From the NCBI RefSeq assembly GCF_024710485.1, contig NZ_JANJUQ010000038.1:93184-157183 (forward strand): DNA of 64,000 nucleotides, given 5' to 3'. The DNA comes from Flavobacterium sp. (GTDB lineage Bacteria > Bacteroidota > Bacteroidia > Flavobacteriales > Flavobacteriaceae). The notes beneath the pieces were generated by a model. The model searched no databases. It worked only from the letters and a program-made list of their open reading frames with translations, and was not told the DNA's origin. Position numbers and translations under genes: made by a program. Positions 36,674 through 43,865 of this stretch are shown here, one piece after another; the stretch's first letter is position 1, and the number at the start of each line of letters is the position of its first letter.

Positions 36674-37021
36674 ATGAAAAAATTATTGTTAGTGGCTTTC
36701 CTAACTTTTGGAATCAACGCCATCAATGCCCAAGAAAAAAAACCACAAGTCGTTGAGGCTTCTTGCGGACAATGTCAATTCGGAATGAAAGGCAAAGCCG
36801 GTTGTGACTTAGCCGTTCGCATCGATGGAAAAGCCTATTTCGTTGACGGAACCGACATCAACAAACACGGCGATGCGCATGCCGAAGATGGTTTTTGCTC
36901 CGCAGTGAGAAAAGCCGAAGTAGTCGGAGAAATTAAAAACGGCCGATTCGTAGCTTCAAGTTTTAAGCTATTGCCTATGAAAAAAGATGACCATAACAAT
37001 CACGACGGTCACAAACATTAA
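36674..37021 (+). CDS. DUF6370-family exported cysteine/histidine protein
   Basis: 115 residues with a signal peptide ending at NAQ (residue 20). Conserved-looking cysteines at 31, 34, 44 and 75 lie in CGQCQFGMKGKAGC and DGFCSAV. The tail ends in DDHNNHDGHKH, a His/Asp-rich sequence suited to metal binding. It matches DUF6370. Function is unknown; a periplasmic metal or redox role is inference. It is only 2 bases after purT, so it should be co-transcribed with it. Confidence 0.8.
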   Translation: MKKLLLVAFLTFGINAINAQEKKPQVVEASCGQCQFGMKGKAGCDLAVRIDGKAYFVDGTDINKHGDAHAEDGFCSAVRKAEVVGEIKNGRFVASSFKLLPMKKDDHNNHDGHKH

Positions 37022-37029
37022 AAAAAACC

Positions 37030-37067
37030 AAAGCGGTCTTTCCCTTCTGAGAAAGACCGCTTTTTTT
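37030..37067 (+). terminator. Terminator after the purT-DUF6370 operon
   Basis: A 13-bp perfect stem of AAAGCGGTCTTTC with GAAAGACCGCTTT around an eight-base loop, followed by T. The next gene's -7 box begins only 15 bases later. Confidence 0.85.
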
Positions 37068-37081
37068 AGGGCTTATTTTCG

Positions 37082-37089
37082 TACTTTTG
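37082..37089 (+). promoter_or_regulatory. -7 box TACTTTTG for the Crp-family gene, probable leaderless mRNA
   Basis: The box ends five bases before the ATG at 37095, so transcription would begin about at the start codon. Confidence 0.5.
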
Positions 37090-37094
37090 AAATC

Positions 37095-37670
37095 ATGAGC
37101 CTGATTTTACAAAATATCGCCAAACACATTTCCTTAACACCCGAGGAGGAAAAACTATTTTTGTCTAAAACCGAAACCCGAAAAGTTAAAGCCAAAACGA
37201 TATTGCAAAATGCCGGTCAAGTTTGCAAAGACGGCTATTTCGTGAATTCGGGCTTACTGCGCAGTTTCAATATTAATGACAACATAGTCGAACACGTGAT
37301 GAGCTTTGCCTGCGAAGGTTGGTGGATCAGCGACATGTACAGTTTACTTTCTCAAAAACCCGGCAATCTGTTTATCGAAGTACTGGAAGATGCCGAAATT
37401 ATTGTTCTTTCCAAAGAAAATCAGGAACAGCTTTACCTCGAAATCCCAAAATTGGAACGATTCTTCCGAATCTTAACGGAGAATTCTTTAGTAGCCAACC
37501 AAGAGCGTTTGATGGACAATTTAAGCCTGACTGCCGAGGAACGCTATGAAAAATTCTGCAAAAAATACCCAACGCTCATTCAAAAATTGCCACAAAAGCA
37601 AATCGCTTCTTATATTGGTGTTACACCGGAATTCTTCAGCAAGATGAAAGCGCGAATGCTTAAAAAATAG
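37095..37670 (+). CDS. Crp/Fnr-family transcriptional regulator
   Basis: 191 residues from ATG 37095 (the frame is open from 36987, but the promoter is inside it). The N-terminal cyclic-nucleotide-binding-like domain spans about residues 15-115, with GYFVNSGLLRSFNIND. The C-terminal helix-turn-helix (LPQKQIASYIGVTPEFFSKMKARML) is the form common in Bacteroidota Crp-like regulators. Iron-sulphur cysteines of true Fnr are absent. It lies directly upstream of the pirin-OsmC-FMN reductase genes, so it may regulate them; this is inferred from neighbourhood only. Confidence 0.88.
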   Translation: MSLILQNIAKHISLTPEEEKLFLSKTETRKVKAKTILQNAGQVCKDGYFVNSGLLRSFNINDNIVEHVMSFACEGWWISDMYSLLSQKPGNLFIEVLEDAEIIVLSKENQEQLYLEIPKLERFFRILTENSLVANQERLMDNLSLTAEERYEKFCKKYPTLIQKLPQKQIASYIGVTPEFFSKMKARMLKK

Positions 37671-37673
37671 TCT

Positions 37674-37734
37674 CAGTACTCAGTCCCAGTTTACAGAAAT
37701 ACTAAACTGAAAACTGTGACTGCAACTGTAAACT
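37674..37734. repeat. CAGT/ACTG word-repeat region
   Basis: CAGT occurs three times (37674, 37681, 37687) and its complement ACTG four times (37706, 37713, 37719, 37725). The outermost arms form a 9-base inverted repeat, AGTTTACAG (37688-37696) with CTGTAAACT (37726-37734). This lies directly after the Crp-family stop codon. Confidence 0.7.
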
Positions 37735-37777
37735 CACTTCTTAATCTACATTAAGTGTCTCAGCCCATACTTGATTG

Positions 37778-37785
37778 TAAATTTG
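37778..37785 (+). promoter_or_regulatory. -7 box TAAATTTG for the pirin operon
   Basis: Matches TAnnTTTG about 30 bases before the small leader frame at 37815 and about 90 bases before the pirin ATG. Confidence 0.5.
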
Positions 37786-37814
37786 TATCATAATAATTAC
37801 TAAATTTATACATC

Positions 37815-37847
37815 ATGGCATCGAAACTTTGTTTCGATTGCATTTGA
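37815..37847 (+). other. Possible cysteine-containing leader peptide with hairpin
   Basis: A ten-codon frame reading MASKLCFDCI and ending in TGA, 28 bases before the pirin gene. Its DNA contains an 8-bp stem ATCGAAAC/GTTTCGAT (37820-37838) with a three-base loop. It lies downstream of the -7 box, so it would be transcribed. Translation is not shown. Confidence 0.4.
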
Positions 37848-37874
37848 CCATTAAAAAACAAACTAAAAAAGCAA

Positions 37875-38591
37875 ATGAAAAATACTATTTTACACAAAGC
37901 CGAGACCAGAGGACATGCTAATCATGGTTGGTTAGATGCCCACCACACCTTTAGTTTTGCGAGTTACTATAATCCCGACCGAGTACAGTTTGGCGTATTA
38001 CGCGTGTTAAACGACGACATCATTGCCGGCGGTATGGGCTTCGGAACGCATCCGCACGACAATATGGAAATCATTACCATTCCGCTCGAAGGCGATTTGG
38101 CGCATAAAGACAGTATGGGTAATACTGAAGTCATCAAGTTTGGCGACGTACAAGTCATGAGTGCCGGAACCGGAATCCAACACAGTGAGTTCAATCCGAA
38201 TCACGACCGCAGAACCAACTTATTGCAAATTTGGGTCTTCCCGAAATACCGCAATGTGGAACCGCGTTACCAACAAATAACCTTAGACACCACCGACCGT
38301 CACAATAAGTTACAACAAATTTTATCTCCTAACACCGATGATGCCGGTGTTTGGATCCACCAAGATGCTTGGTTTCACATGGGCAATTTAGACCAAGGCG
38401 TAACTTTGGAATACAGCCGTAAATTAGAAGGCAACGGACTTTACGTATTTGTAATCAAAGGAAGTGTGAAAGTAGACGGACAAGACTTGGCCCAACGCGA
38501 CGGTTTGGGGATTACTGATTTTGACAATGTAACTTTTGAAGCCACTTCCGATGCTGAAATCTTGTTGATGGAAGTACCAATGTTTCAATAA
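37875..38591 (+). CDS. Pirin family protein
   Basis: 238 residues, a bicupin. The metal ligands are in GFGTHPHDNMEI (two His) and GTGIQHSEFN (His and Glu). The N-terminal HGWLDAHHTFSFASYYNPDRVQFG is the pirin signature. Bacterial pirins include quercetin dioxygenases and redox-linked regulators; the role here is not deducible. It heads a run of small stress/redox genes (GNAT, OsmC, Fe/S, FMN reductase). Confidence 0.92.
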   Translation: MKNTILHKAETRGHANHGWLDAHHTFSFASYYNPDRVQFGVLRVLNDDIIAGGMGFGTHPHDNMEIITIPLEGDLAHKDSMGNTEVIKFGDVQVMSAGTGIQHSEFNPNHDRRTNLLQIWVFPKYRNVEPRYQQITLDTTDRHNKLQQILSPNTDDAGVWIHQDAWFHMGNLDQGVTLEYSRKLEGNGLYVFVIKGSVKVDGQDLAQRDGLGITDFDNVTFEATSDAEILLMEVPMFQ

Positions 38592-38596
38592 TTCAC

Positions 38597-38695
38597 TTGT
38601 CATTTCGACGAAAGAGAAACCTTTAGGTTCAGCGGAGCTAAATCGCATTGTATTAATCAAAGCTATGTGATTTCTCCCGTTGGTCGATTTGACAA
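38597..38695. repeat. Imperfect REP-like palindrome between pirin and GNAT genes
   Basis: The left arm begins TTGTCATTTCGAC and includes GAGAAA (38614-38619). The right arm begins TTTCTC (38671-38676) and ends GTCGATTTGACAA. The arms are inverted and mostly complementary, with a few mismatches. They resemble the perfect palindrome at 61490-61550 in carrying a T(C/T)CGACGAAnGAG core. Confidence 0.65.
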
Positions 38696-38713
38696 AACCA
38701 AAAAAGCAACAAA

Positions 38714-38998
38714 ATGCAAAACGAGGTACAACTTACAATAGACGGTAAAAAAGGATTCTTTTATATCGAAGTCGATGGTAAACAAGAAGCCATGATGACT
38801 TTTGTTTTTGCCGGTGATGACAAAATCATCATCGACCACACCGAAGTCAATCCCGGAAATGAAGGCAAAGGCTTTGGCAAAAAAATGGTCAACAAAGCCG
38901 TGGAATATGCTCGAGAAAACAATATCAAAATTATCCCGCTCTGTCCGTTTGCCAAAAGTGTATTTGATAAAGTTTCCGAATTCAGAGACGTTTTATAA
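38714..38998 (+). CDS. Small GNAT-type acetyltransferase (YjdJ/NATD1-like)
   Basis: 94 residues, a minimal GNAT domain. The acetyl-CoA loop is NPGNEGKGFGKKMVNKAVEYAREN, with the Cys-Pro-Phe-Ala-Lys segment (PLCPFAKSVF) found in the short YjdJ/NATD1 family. The substrate is unknown. It lies between the palindromic element and the OsmC gene, and is separated from OsmC by 12 bases. Confidence 0.88.
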   Translation: MQNEVQLTIDGKKGFFYIEVDGKQEAMMTFVFAGDDKIIIDHTEVNPGNEGKGFGKKMVNKAVEYARENNIKIIPLCPFAKSVFDKVSEFRDVL

Positions 38999-39010
38999 AC
39001 TTAAAATAGT

Positions 39011-39418
39011 ATGGCAACACTTTTAGAAAACAATGTAGAAGGTAAAATCGGCACCCAAAAATACTTGTGCTCCATTACTTGGCGCAATGGTACTTTGCTG
39101 ATGGATGAACCGGAAAACGTAGGCGGACAAAATATCGGTCCCGATCCGTTTTCGACTTTTTTAGCGTCGTTGGCCGGTTGTACTTTGTCTACCTTGCGCA
39201 TGTACATCGACCGCAAAGGTTGGGACATTCCGGAAATTCATATTTCACTAAACTTGTCTCAAGAAAACAACAGTGGGTTGGTCACTACCATCACCCGTGA
39301 TATTTCGTTTTCCAACGAAGTGACTCCGGAAATCAAAGAACGGTTATTGCTGATTGCCGAAAAATGTCCGGTCTCTAAAATTCTGAAAAACCAAATACAA
39401 ATAGACACTAAAATCTAA
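39011..39418 (+). CDS. OsmC-family protein
   Basis: 135 residues. The two conserved cysteines of the family are Cys57 (LASLAGCTLSTLRM) and Cys119 (IAEKCPVSKIL), the pair that reduces organic hydroperoxides in OsmC/Ohr enzymes. Length and the YLCSITWRNG N-terminus fit the OsmC-like subfamily more than Ohr. It lies within the redox operon, 4 bases before the Fe/S protein gene. Confidence 0.9.
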   Translation: MATLLENNVEGKIGTQKYLCSITWRNGTLLMDEPENVGGQNIGPDPFSTFLASLAGCTLSTLRMYIDRKGWDIPEIHISLNLSQENNSGLVTTITRDISFSNEVTPEIKERLLLIAEKCPVSKILKNQIQIDTKI

Positions 39419-39422
39419 AATC

Positions 39423-39653
39423 ATGGATGCTAAAAACCTGACCAAAGAATACACCAACGGCGAAGTGACCATCGTTTGGCAATCCGGTAAATGCATACAT
39501 TCCGGTAATTGTGTGAGAAACAATCCGGATGTTTTTAAACCGGCAGCAAAACCTTGGATTACCCCTGAAGGTTCCACCACTGAAAAAATCATCGAAACTG
39601 TAAACAAATGTCCGTCGGGCGCCTTAACTTATCATCTCAACAATAAAAAATGA
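39423..39653 (+). CDS. Divergent mono-cluster iron-sulphur protein (Fer4_19)
   Basis: 76 residues with only three cysteines, Cys24, Cys30 and Cys63, in KCIHSGNC and NKCPSGAL. This is the spacing of the Fer4_19 divergent 4Fe-4S domain, where His26 or another residue may complete the cluster. It would act as an electron carrier, perhaps for the FMN reductase whose ATG overlaps its stop by four bases. Confidence 0.85.
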   Translation: MDAKNLTKEYTNGEVTIVWQSGKCIHSGNCVRNNPDVFKPAAKPWITPEGSTTEKIIETVNKCPSGALTYHLNNKK

Positions 39654-40174
39654 AAAAGATACTAGCCTTTGGTGGTTCGTCGAGCAGAAACTCCATCAAC
39701 AAACAACTGGCAGTTTATGCAGCAAGTTTATTTGAAAATTCTATTGTTGAAATTTTAGATTTAAACGATTATGATATGCCCGTTTTTTCAGTTGACCGTG
39801 AAAAGGAAAACGGGATTCATCCGTTGGCTCAACAGTTTTATGACCAAATCGGAAGTGCTGATTTCATAGTGCTTTCTTTGGCAGAACACAACGGCGCTTA
39901 TTCAGCCGCTTTCAAAAATATCTTGGATTGGGCATCTCGTATCAACGCTAAAACCTTCCAACAAAAACCCATGCTTTTATTGGCTACTTCTCCCGGTGCT
40001 CGTGGCGGTGCCAGTGTATTAGAAATCGCTTCAAAACGATTTCCTTTTCAAGGCGCTGACCTGAAAGGAAGTTTTTCTTTGCCGAGTTTTCACGATAATT
40101 TTAAAGACGGAAAAATTGTTAATTCCGAATTGGATCAGGCATTGAAAGAAATAGTTTCGAACATCAACTTATAA
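39650..40174 (+). CDS. NADPH-dependent FMN reductase family protein
   Basis: 174 residues, a flavodoxin-fold oxidoreductase. The FMN phosphate loop is AFGGSSSRNSINKQLA and the second loop is SLAEHNGAYSAAFKNILDWAS. Substrates of relatives range from FMN to azo compounds and quinones. It overlaps the Fe/S gene by four bases (ATGA), which couples them. It is the last gene of the redox operon and ends at a terminator. Confidence 0.9.
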   Translation: MKKILAFGGSSSRNSINKQLAVYAASLFENSIVEILDLNDYDMPVFSVDREKENGIHPLAQQFYDQIGSADFIVLSLAEHNGAYSAAFKNILDWASRINAKTFQQKPMLLLATSPGARGGASVLEIASKRFPFQGADLKGSFSLPSFHDNFKDGKIVNSELDQALKEIVSNINL

Positions 40175-40206
40175 AAAAAGCCCTAACAGTGGTTAGGGCT
40201 TTTTGA
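40173..40206 (+). terminator. Terminator after the redox operon
   Basis: AGCCCTAAC and GTTAGGGCT pair around a four-base loop, with A and T runs. It lies between convergent genes and touches the minus-strand stop at 40207. Confidence 0.85.
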
Positions 40207-41823
40207 TTATTGGTACGCTTTATTGTCAAATCGGGTGACATCGATTATTTTTTCTTCATCAATATCAAATGAAATTTCTACACTATCGCCCACTACCGTT
40301 ATGGGTAACTCTCCGGATACTTGGGTAGAACCCACAAATATTCTCGGATAATCTTTGATAGTGAAATAGTAAAAACTATTACCGTTTTTCACATCATTCT
40401 GAATTCGAGTAATTACAGATTTTATGCTTTTTTTAGCTTCCGCACTACTCGGGTTTATTTTATTGCCGGAAGAGTTGTAGGCACTCTTGAAAGCCGTTAA
40501 AGTTTCTCTCATCGAGTTGCCAACACCTACTATAGTATAATCGTTAATGGCTACCATCGCGTACATTTTGACCAAACCGCCGTCATCTTTTAAAGTCATT
40601 ACATAAGTGGGAATATTGTTGATGTTATAAGGAATGGGCAACGAAGCTCGATAACCTTTCTCTTGCACTTTCCCTTCAGCCGATTGCTGAGCGGCGTATT
40701 CTGTAGCACCACTTTGTTTGTAAAAAGTAGTTTCTTTGGTTCGGGTATCGACTAAAACAAAACCAACAGCACTTTCATCGCTGCCTACTGAAGTCAAACC
40801 GGTGTACCAATACGAACGGTCATTTTTGCCGTAAACCAAAGTCAACCCTTCGGTGATTTGCAATTTGTCTCGGTTGGAAAAATTCCAATAGCCGTTAATC
40901 AGTTCACCCCAATCGTTCAATTGCTCTTCGATAATTACCGCAGGTTGAATGCGATCTACCCAAGCCGGTGTATCGGTTATAGCATATTGTTGTATCACTC
41001 CGGTTTGGGCATCTACCACCAAAACACCGGTAGCATCTTTACCCGAAAACCCGATTTCTTTTTGGTAAGTGGAAATTACCCAATACGGATTTCCTTTTTC
41101 GTCAATTTCAAAAACAAAATCCTCCAAACCGGTAGATGCATAACCGTTAAAATAAACATGTCTGTGAATATCACTTTGGAAATAGGCACTCGGTTGGTAT
41201 TTTATTTTGAGCGGTTTGTTGTCTATCGTTTCTACCAATCTAACATCGCGTTCGTTGGTGGCGGAAACCATCACATAGCCAGGTGTTCCTTCTTGGTTGT
41301 TAAACCATTTGAAAAATCCGGAGTGCAACAATGGCGCCACCCAAAACAATTCGTTGTTGACCTTTTGTATCGAAAATCTCCCCAATTGAATCTGACTTCC
41401 GAGAGCCGGTTGAGAACCGATAATTTTTTCTCCTAACAAATACGCTAACTCCTGATCGACTACTCTGATTTTGTCCATAGAAATCGGTGCTATATGTTTG
41501 GAAATCTCATTCCCTTTCTTCACTTCGCCAATCATTTTTTGATATTTGGAAGAGTACAAAAAGGTGGCTGAAGTGATTAAAGGCAATACCGTTACATAAG
41601 CCAGAACGACAGCCATAGTCAAAAGTATCCACTTTTTGGGCTTTTGATTTACAATAAATTTCTTTCCGGCTTTATCTGTAGTAATGCCCAAAGAAAACAA
41701 GAACAAGAAAAACAACAATACTAAAACAATGAGGCCAACACTGTAAAATCCGTAGTTGAGAACCGGCATTGCTAAATAAATGAGCAAAAAGAAAAGAATT
41801 ACAAACAGTAAATACTTCTTCAT
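40207..41823 (-). CDS. Membrane protein with large extracytoplasmic domain, unrecognised
   Basis: 538 residues. Three N-terminal transmembrane segments (about 5-20, 27-47, 65-87) are followed by roughly 440 soluble residues. That region contains VVDQELAYLLGEKIIGSQPALG, a TGVLVVDAQTGVIQQYAITD turn and a second, similar GFVLVDTRTKETTFYKQSG segment. The paired D-x-(Q/R)-T-(G/K) motifs suggest a repeated beta unit (PepSY-like or beta-propeller-like), which is a guess. I do not recognise the family. It stands alone, divergent from fabD. Confidence 0.75.
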   Translation of the reverse strand: MKKYLLFVILFFLLIYLAMPVLNYGFYSVGLIVLVLLFFLFLFSLGITTDKAGKKFIVNQKPKKWILLTMAVVLAYVTVLPLITSATFLYSSKYQKMIGEVKKGNEISKHIAPISMDKIRVVDQELAYLLGEKIIGSQPALGSQIQLGRFSIQKVNNELFWVAPLLHSGFFKWFNNQEGTPGYVMVSATNERDVRLVETIDNKPLKIKYQPSAYFQSDIHRHVYFNGYASTGLEDFVFEIDEKGNPYWVISTYQKEIGFSGKDATGVLVVDAQTGVIQQYAITDTPAWVDRIQPAVIIEEQLNDWGELINGYWNFSNRDKLQITEGLTLVYGKNDRSYWYTGLTSVGSDESAVGFVLVDTRTKETTFYKQSGATEYAAQQSAEGKVQEKGYRASLPIPYNINNIPTYVMTLKDDGGLVKMYAMVAINDYTIVGVGNSMRETLTAFKSAYNSSGNKINPSSAEAKKSIKSVITRIQNDVKNGNSFYYFTIKDYPRIFVGSTQVSGELPITVVGDSVEISFDIDEEKIIDVTRFDNKAYQ

Positions 41824-41889
41824 AGTTTTTGGGTGTTAAGTTTGCTATTGGACGTAATACTACACTCAAAAGTTACAATTTCACCTGAG

Positions 41890-41922
41890 TTGTTCTTTAT
41901 TCGACAGTTATCCTTATTTTTG
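41890..41922 (+). promoter_or_regulatory. Promoter TTG-N22-TATTTTTG for fabD
   Basis: TTG at 41890-41892 and TATTTTTG at 41915-41922, 19 bases before the fabD ATG at 41941. It lies inside the longer open frame from 41833, which is therefore not the real start. Confidence 0.6.
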
Positions 41923-41940
41923 TCCTCTAATTTTATTCCA

Positions 41941-42813
41941 ATGAAAGCATACGTATTTCCCGGTCAAGGCGCTCAGTTCACCGGAATGGGCAAAGACTTA
42001 TATGAAAATTCGGCTACCGCTAAGGCCTTATTTGAACAAGCCAACGACATTTTAGGCTTCCGTATCACGGACATCATGTTTGAAGGTACTGCTGAACAAT
42101 TGAAAGAAACCAAAGTAACCCAACCGGCCGTGTTTTTACACTCGGTGATTTTAGCCAAAACCTTAGACAATTTCCAACCGGATATGGTTGCCGGACATTC
42201 GTTAGGTGAATTTTCCGCATTGGTAGCCAATGGCACTTTGTCGTTTGAAGACGGCTTGAAGTTAGTTTCCCAACGCGCGATGGCGATGCAAAAAGCTTGC
42301 GAAATTACACCTTCGACTATGGCCGCAGTTTTAGGCTTAGACGACAAAACTGTAGAAGACGTTTGCGCTTCTATTGACGGTGTTGTGGTTGCGGCCAATT
42401 ACAACTGTCCGGGACAATTAGTAATTTCCGGAGAATTTTCTGCGGTTGAAAAAGCCTGTGAAGCAATGAAAGCTGCCGGTGCCAAAAGAGCTTTGTTGTT
42501 ACCGGTAGGTGGTGCGTTCCACTCGCCTATGATGGAACCGGCACGCGAAGAATTGGCTGCGGCTATTGAAGCTACCACGTTCCACACACCAAGTTGTCCG
42601 GTATACCAAAATGTAACGGCCAGTGCAGTTTCGAATGCCGATGAAATCAAGAAAAACTTAATCATCCAATTGACGGCTCCGGTAAAATGGACGCAATCGG
42701 TACAACAAATGATTCAAGACGGTGCGACAAGTTTTACAGAAGTTGGCCCCGGAAAAGTATTGGTTGGCTTAGTCAACAAAATCGATCGCGAAGTGGAAAC
42801 GATTTCTGCTTAA
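41941..42813 (+). CDS. fabD: Malonyl-CoA:ACP transacylase
   Basis: 290 residues. It transfers malonyl groups from CoA to acyl carrier protein for fatty acid synthesis. The N-terminal VFPGQGAQFTGMG, the nucleophile Ser in AGHSLGEFSAL, the catalytic His in GAFHSPMM and the C-terminal EVGPGKVLVGL are all present. It is monocistronic: a hairpin after it doubles as the region containing the next gene's promoter. Confidence 0.96.
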   Translation: MKAYVFPGQGAQFTGMGKDLYENSATAKALFEQANDILGFRITDIMFEGTAEQLKETKVTQPAVFLHSVILAKTLDNFQPDMVAGHSLGEFSALVANGTLSFEDGLKLVSQRAMAMQKACEITPSTMAAVLGLDDKTVEDVCASIDGVVVAANYNCPGQLVISGEFSAVEKACEAMKAAGAKRALLLPVGGAFHSPMMEPAREELAAAIEATTFHTPSCPVYQNVTASAVSNADEIKKNLIIQLTAPVKWTQSVQQMIQDGATSFTEVGPGKVLVGLVNKIDREVETISA

Positions 42814-42840
42814 TCGCATTTCAAAAATAATTACAAAATA

Positions 42841-42884
42841 CAATCCTCGTGAAACATTGATTTTGCGAGGATTGTTTATTTTTG
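42841..42884 (+). terminator. fabD terminator overlapping the M23 promoter
   Basis: CAATCCTCG (42841-42849) pairs perfectly with CGAGGATTG (42866-42874), followed by a T-rich tail. The tail contains TATTTTTG (42877-42884), and TTG at 42857-42859 in the loop lies 17 bases upstream of it, so the hairpin also holds the next gene's promoter. Confidence 0.65.
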
Positions 42885-42890
42885 TGTACC

Positions 42891-43568
42891 ATGAATCCAA
42901 TACACGATATTTTACAACAAACCGAAGCGGCAAAAGTCATTGCTCCAGCAATAGAATATACAGATTATGTAGCTTTAGATTTATCGGTCAACAATGACTA
43001 TTTGGCCAAACACAAACCAACTACTGCGGCCGATTATGAACATTACATTCAGCGGCATTTGGACCACCATCGAGCAAAAATTGCTTTCGGCGGCTACAAC
43101 GAAATCCGAAATTTATACCAAAGAAGTACCGTTTTCAAAAACGAGAACACCGACGAGCGTAATATTCATATCGGCTTAGACTTATGGATCAACGAAGCTG
43201 CGCCGATATATGCCGCTTTAGAGGGTAAAATCCACAGCTTTCAAAACAATGCCGCTTTGGGTGATTACGGTCCGACTATTATTTTAGAACATGAAATTAA
43301 TGGTTATTTATTTCACACACTTTACGGTCATTTGAGTTTAGACAGTTTAAAAGACAAAAGCGTGGGACAAACAATAGCGAAAGGTGAACAAATTGCCACC
43401 TTAGGTTTACCTCCGATAAACGGCGATTACGCACCGCATTTGCATTTTCAAATCATCATCGATATGGAAAACAAACAAGGCGATTATCCGGGTGTTTGCA
43501 GTGCAAAAATATTGGCATTTTATTTGCAGAATTGCCCTGATCCTAATTTATTATTAAAAATTAAATAA
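42891..43568 (+). CDS. M23-family peptidase-like protein without signal peptide
   Basis: 225 residues from ATG 42891. The LytM/M23 zinc motifs are H-x3-D (HIGLD, about residue 85) and H-x-H (PHLHFQ, about residue 182), with the loop LFHTLYGHLS between. Periplasmic M23 enzymes normally have a signal peptide, but the N-terminus here (MNPIHDILQQTEAAKVIAPA) has none, so the protein may be cytoplasmic. The expected start site falls near the ATG (leaderless). It is followed by a small lipoprotein gene one base later. Confidence 0.85.
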   Translation: MNPIHDILQQTEAAKVIAPAIEYTDYVALDLSVNNDYLAKHKPTTAADYEHYIQRHLDHHRAKIAFGGYNEIRNLYQRSTVFKNENTDERNIHIGLDLWINEAAPIYAALEGKIHSFQNNAALGDYGPTIILEHEINGYLFHTLYGHLSLDSLKDKSVGQTIAKGEQIATLGLPPINGDYAPHLHFQIIIDMENKQGDYPGVCSAKILAFYLQNCPDPNLLLKIK

Positions 43569-43569
43569 A

Positions 43570-43830
43570 ATGAAAAAGATTGTTTTCTCCTTAACCTTAT
43601 TGGCTTTGCTATCTTCTTGTAAAGATGCAACCCAAGAAAAATTAGATGCTGCCAAAGATGCTTTAAAAGAAGAAGTGAACGAAACCATAGATTCGGCCAA
43701 AATTAAAGCAGATATCAAATTGGATTCTTTGAAAGAAAAAACCAAATCAAAGATTGACAGTGCCAAATTAAAAAGTGCAGAAAAGATGATAGAGGCTGCT
43801 CAAAAATTAAAAGAATCTGTAGAAAAATAA
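43570..43830 (+). CDS. Small alpha-helical lipoprotein
   Basis: 86 residues. The lipobox is LLSSC (Cys17), and the remainder is almost entirely charged helix: Lys, Asp, Glu, Ala and Ser with repeated D-S-(A/L)-K segments (TIDSAKIKADIKLDSLKE and KIDSAKLKSAEK). It has the appearance of an 11-residue amphipathic or coiled-coil repeat. I do not recognise a family. It is one base after the M23 gene, and a terminator follows. Confidence 0.75.
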   Translation: MKKIVFSLTLLALLSSCKDATQEKLDAAKDALKEEVNETIDSAKIKADIKLDSLKEKTKSKIDSAKLKSAEKMIEAAQKLKESVEK

Positions 43831-43834
43831 AACC

Positions 43835-43865
43835 AAATCCCATGTGAGAGCGTGGGATTTTTTAT
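43835..43865 (+). terminator. Terminator between the lipoprotein and DMT genes
   Basis: AAATCCCA (43835-43842) and TGGGATTT (43853-43860) pair, followed by T. It overlaps the stop of the convergent minus-strand gene. Confidence 0.7.

Noticed and set aside
38714..38998. Toxin-antitoxin interpretation of the small GNAT gene
   Set aside because: It matches the single-domain YjdJ/NATD1 type, not GNAT toxins, and there is no RHH antitoxin partner beside it.
40858..41436. 192-residue plus-strand frame opposite the unrecognised membrane protein
   Set aside because: It lies entirely inside the minus-strand gene. The minus frame has a proper N-terminus with three membrane helices and family-like composition; the plus frame has neither.
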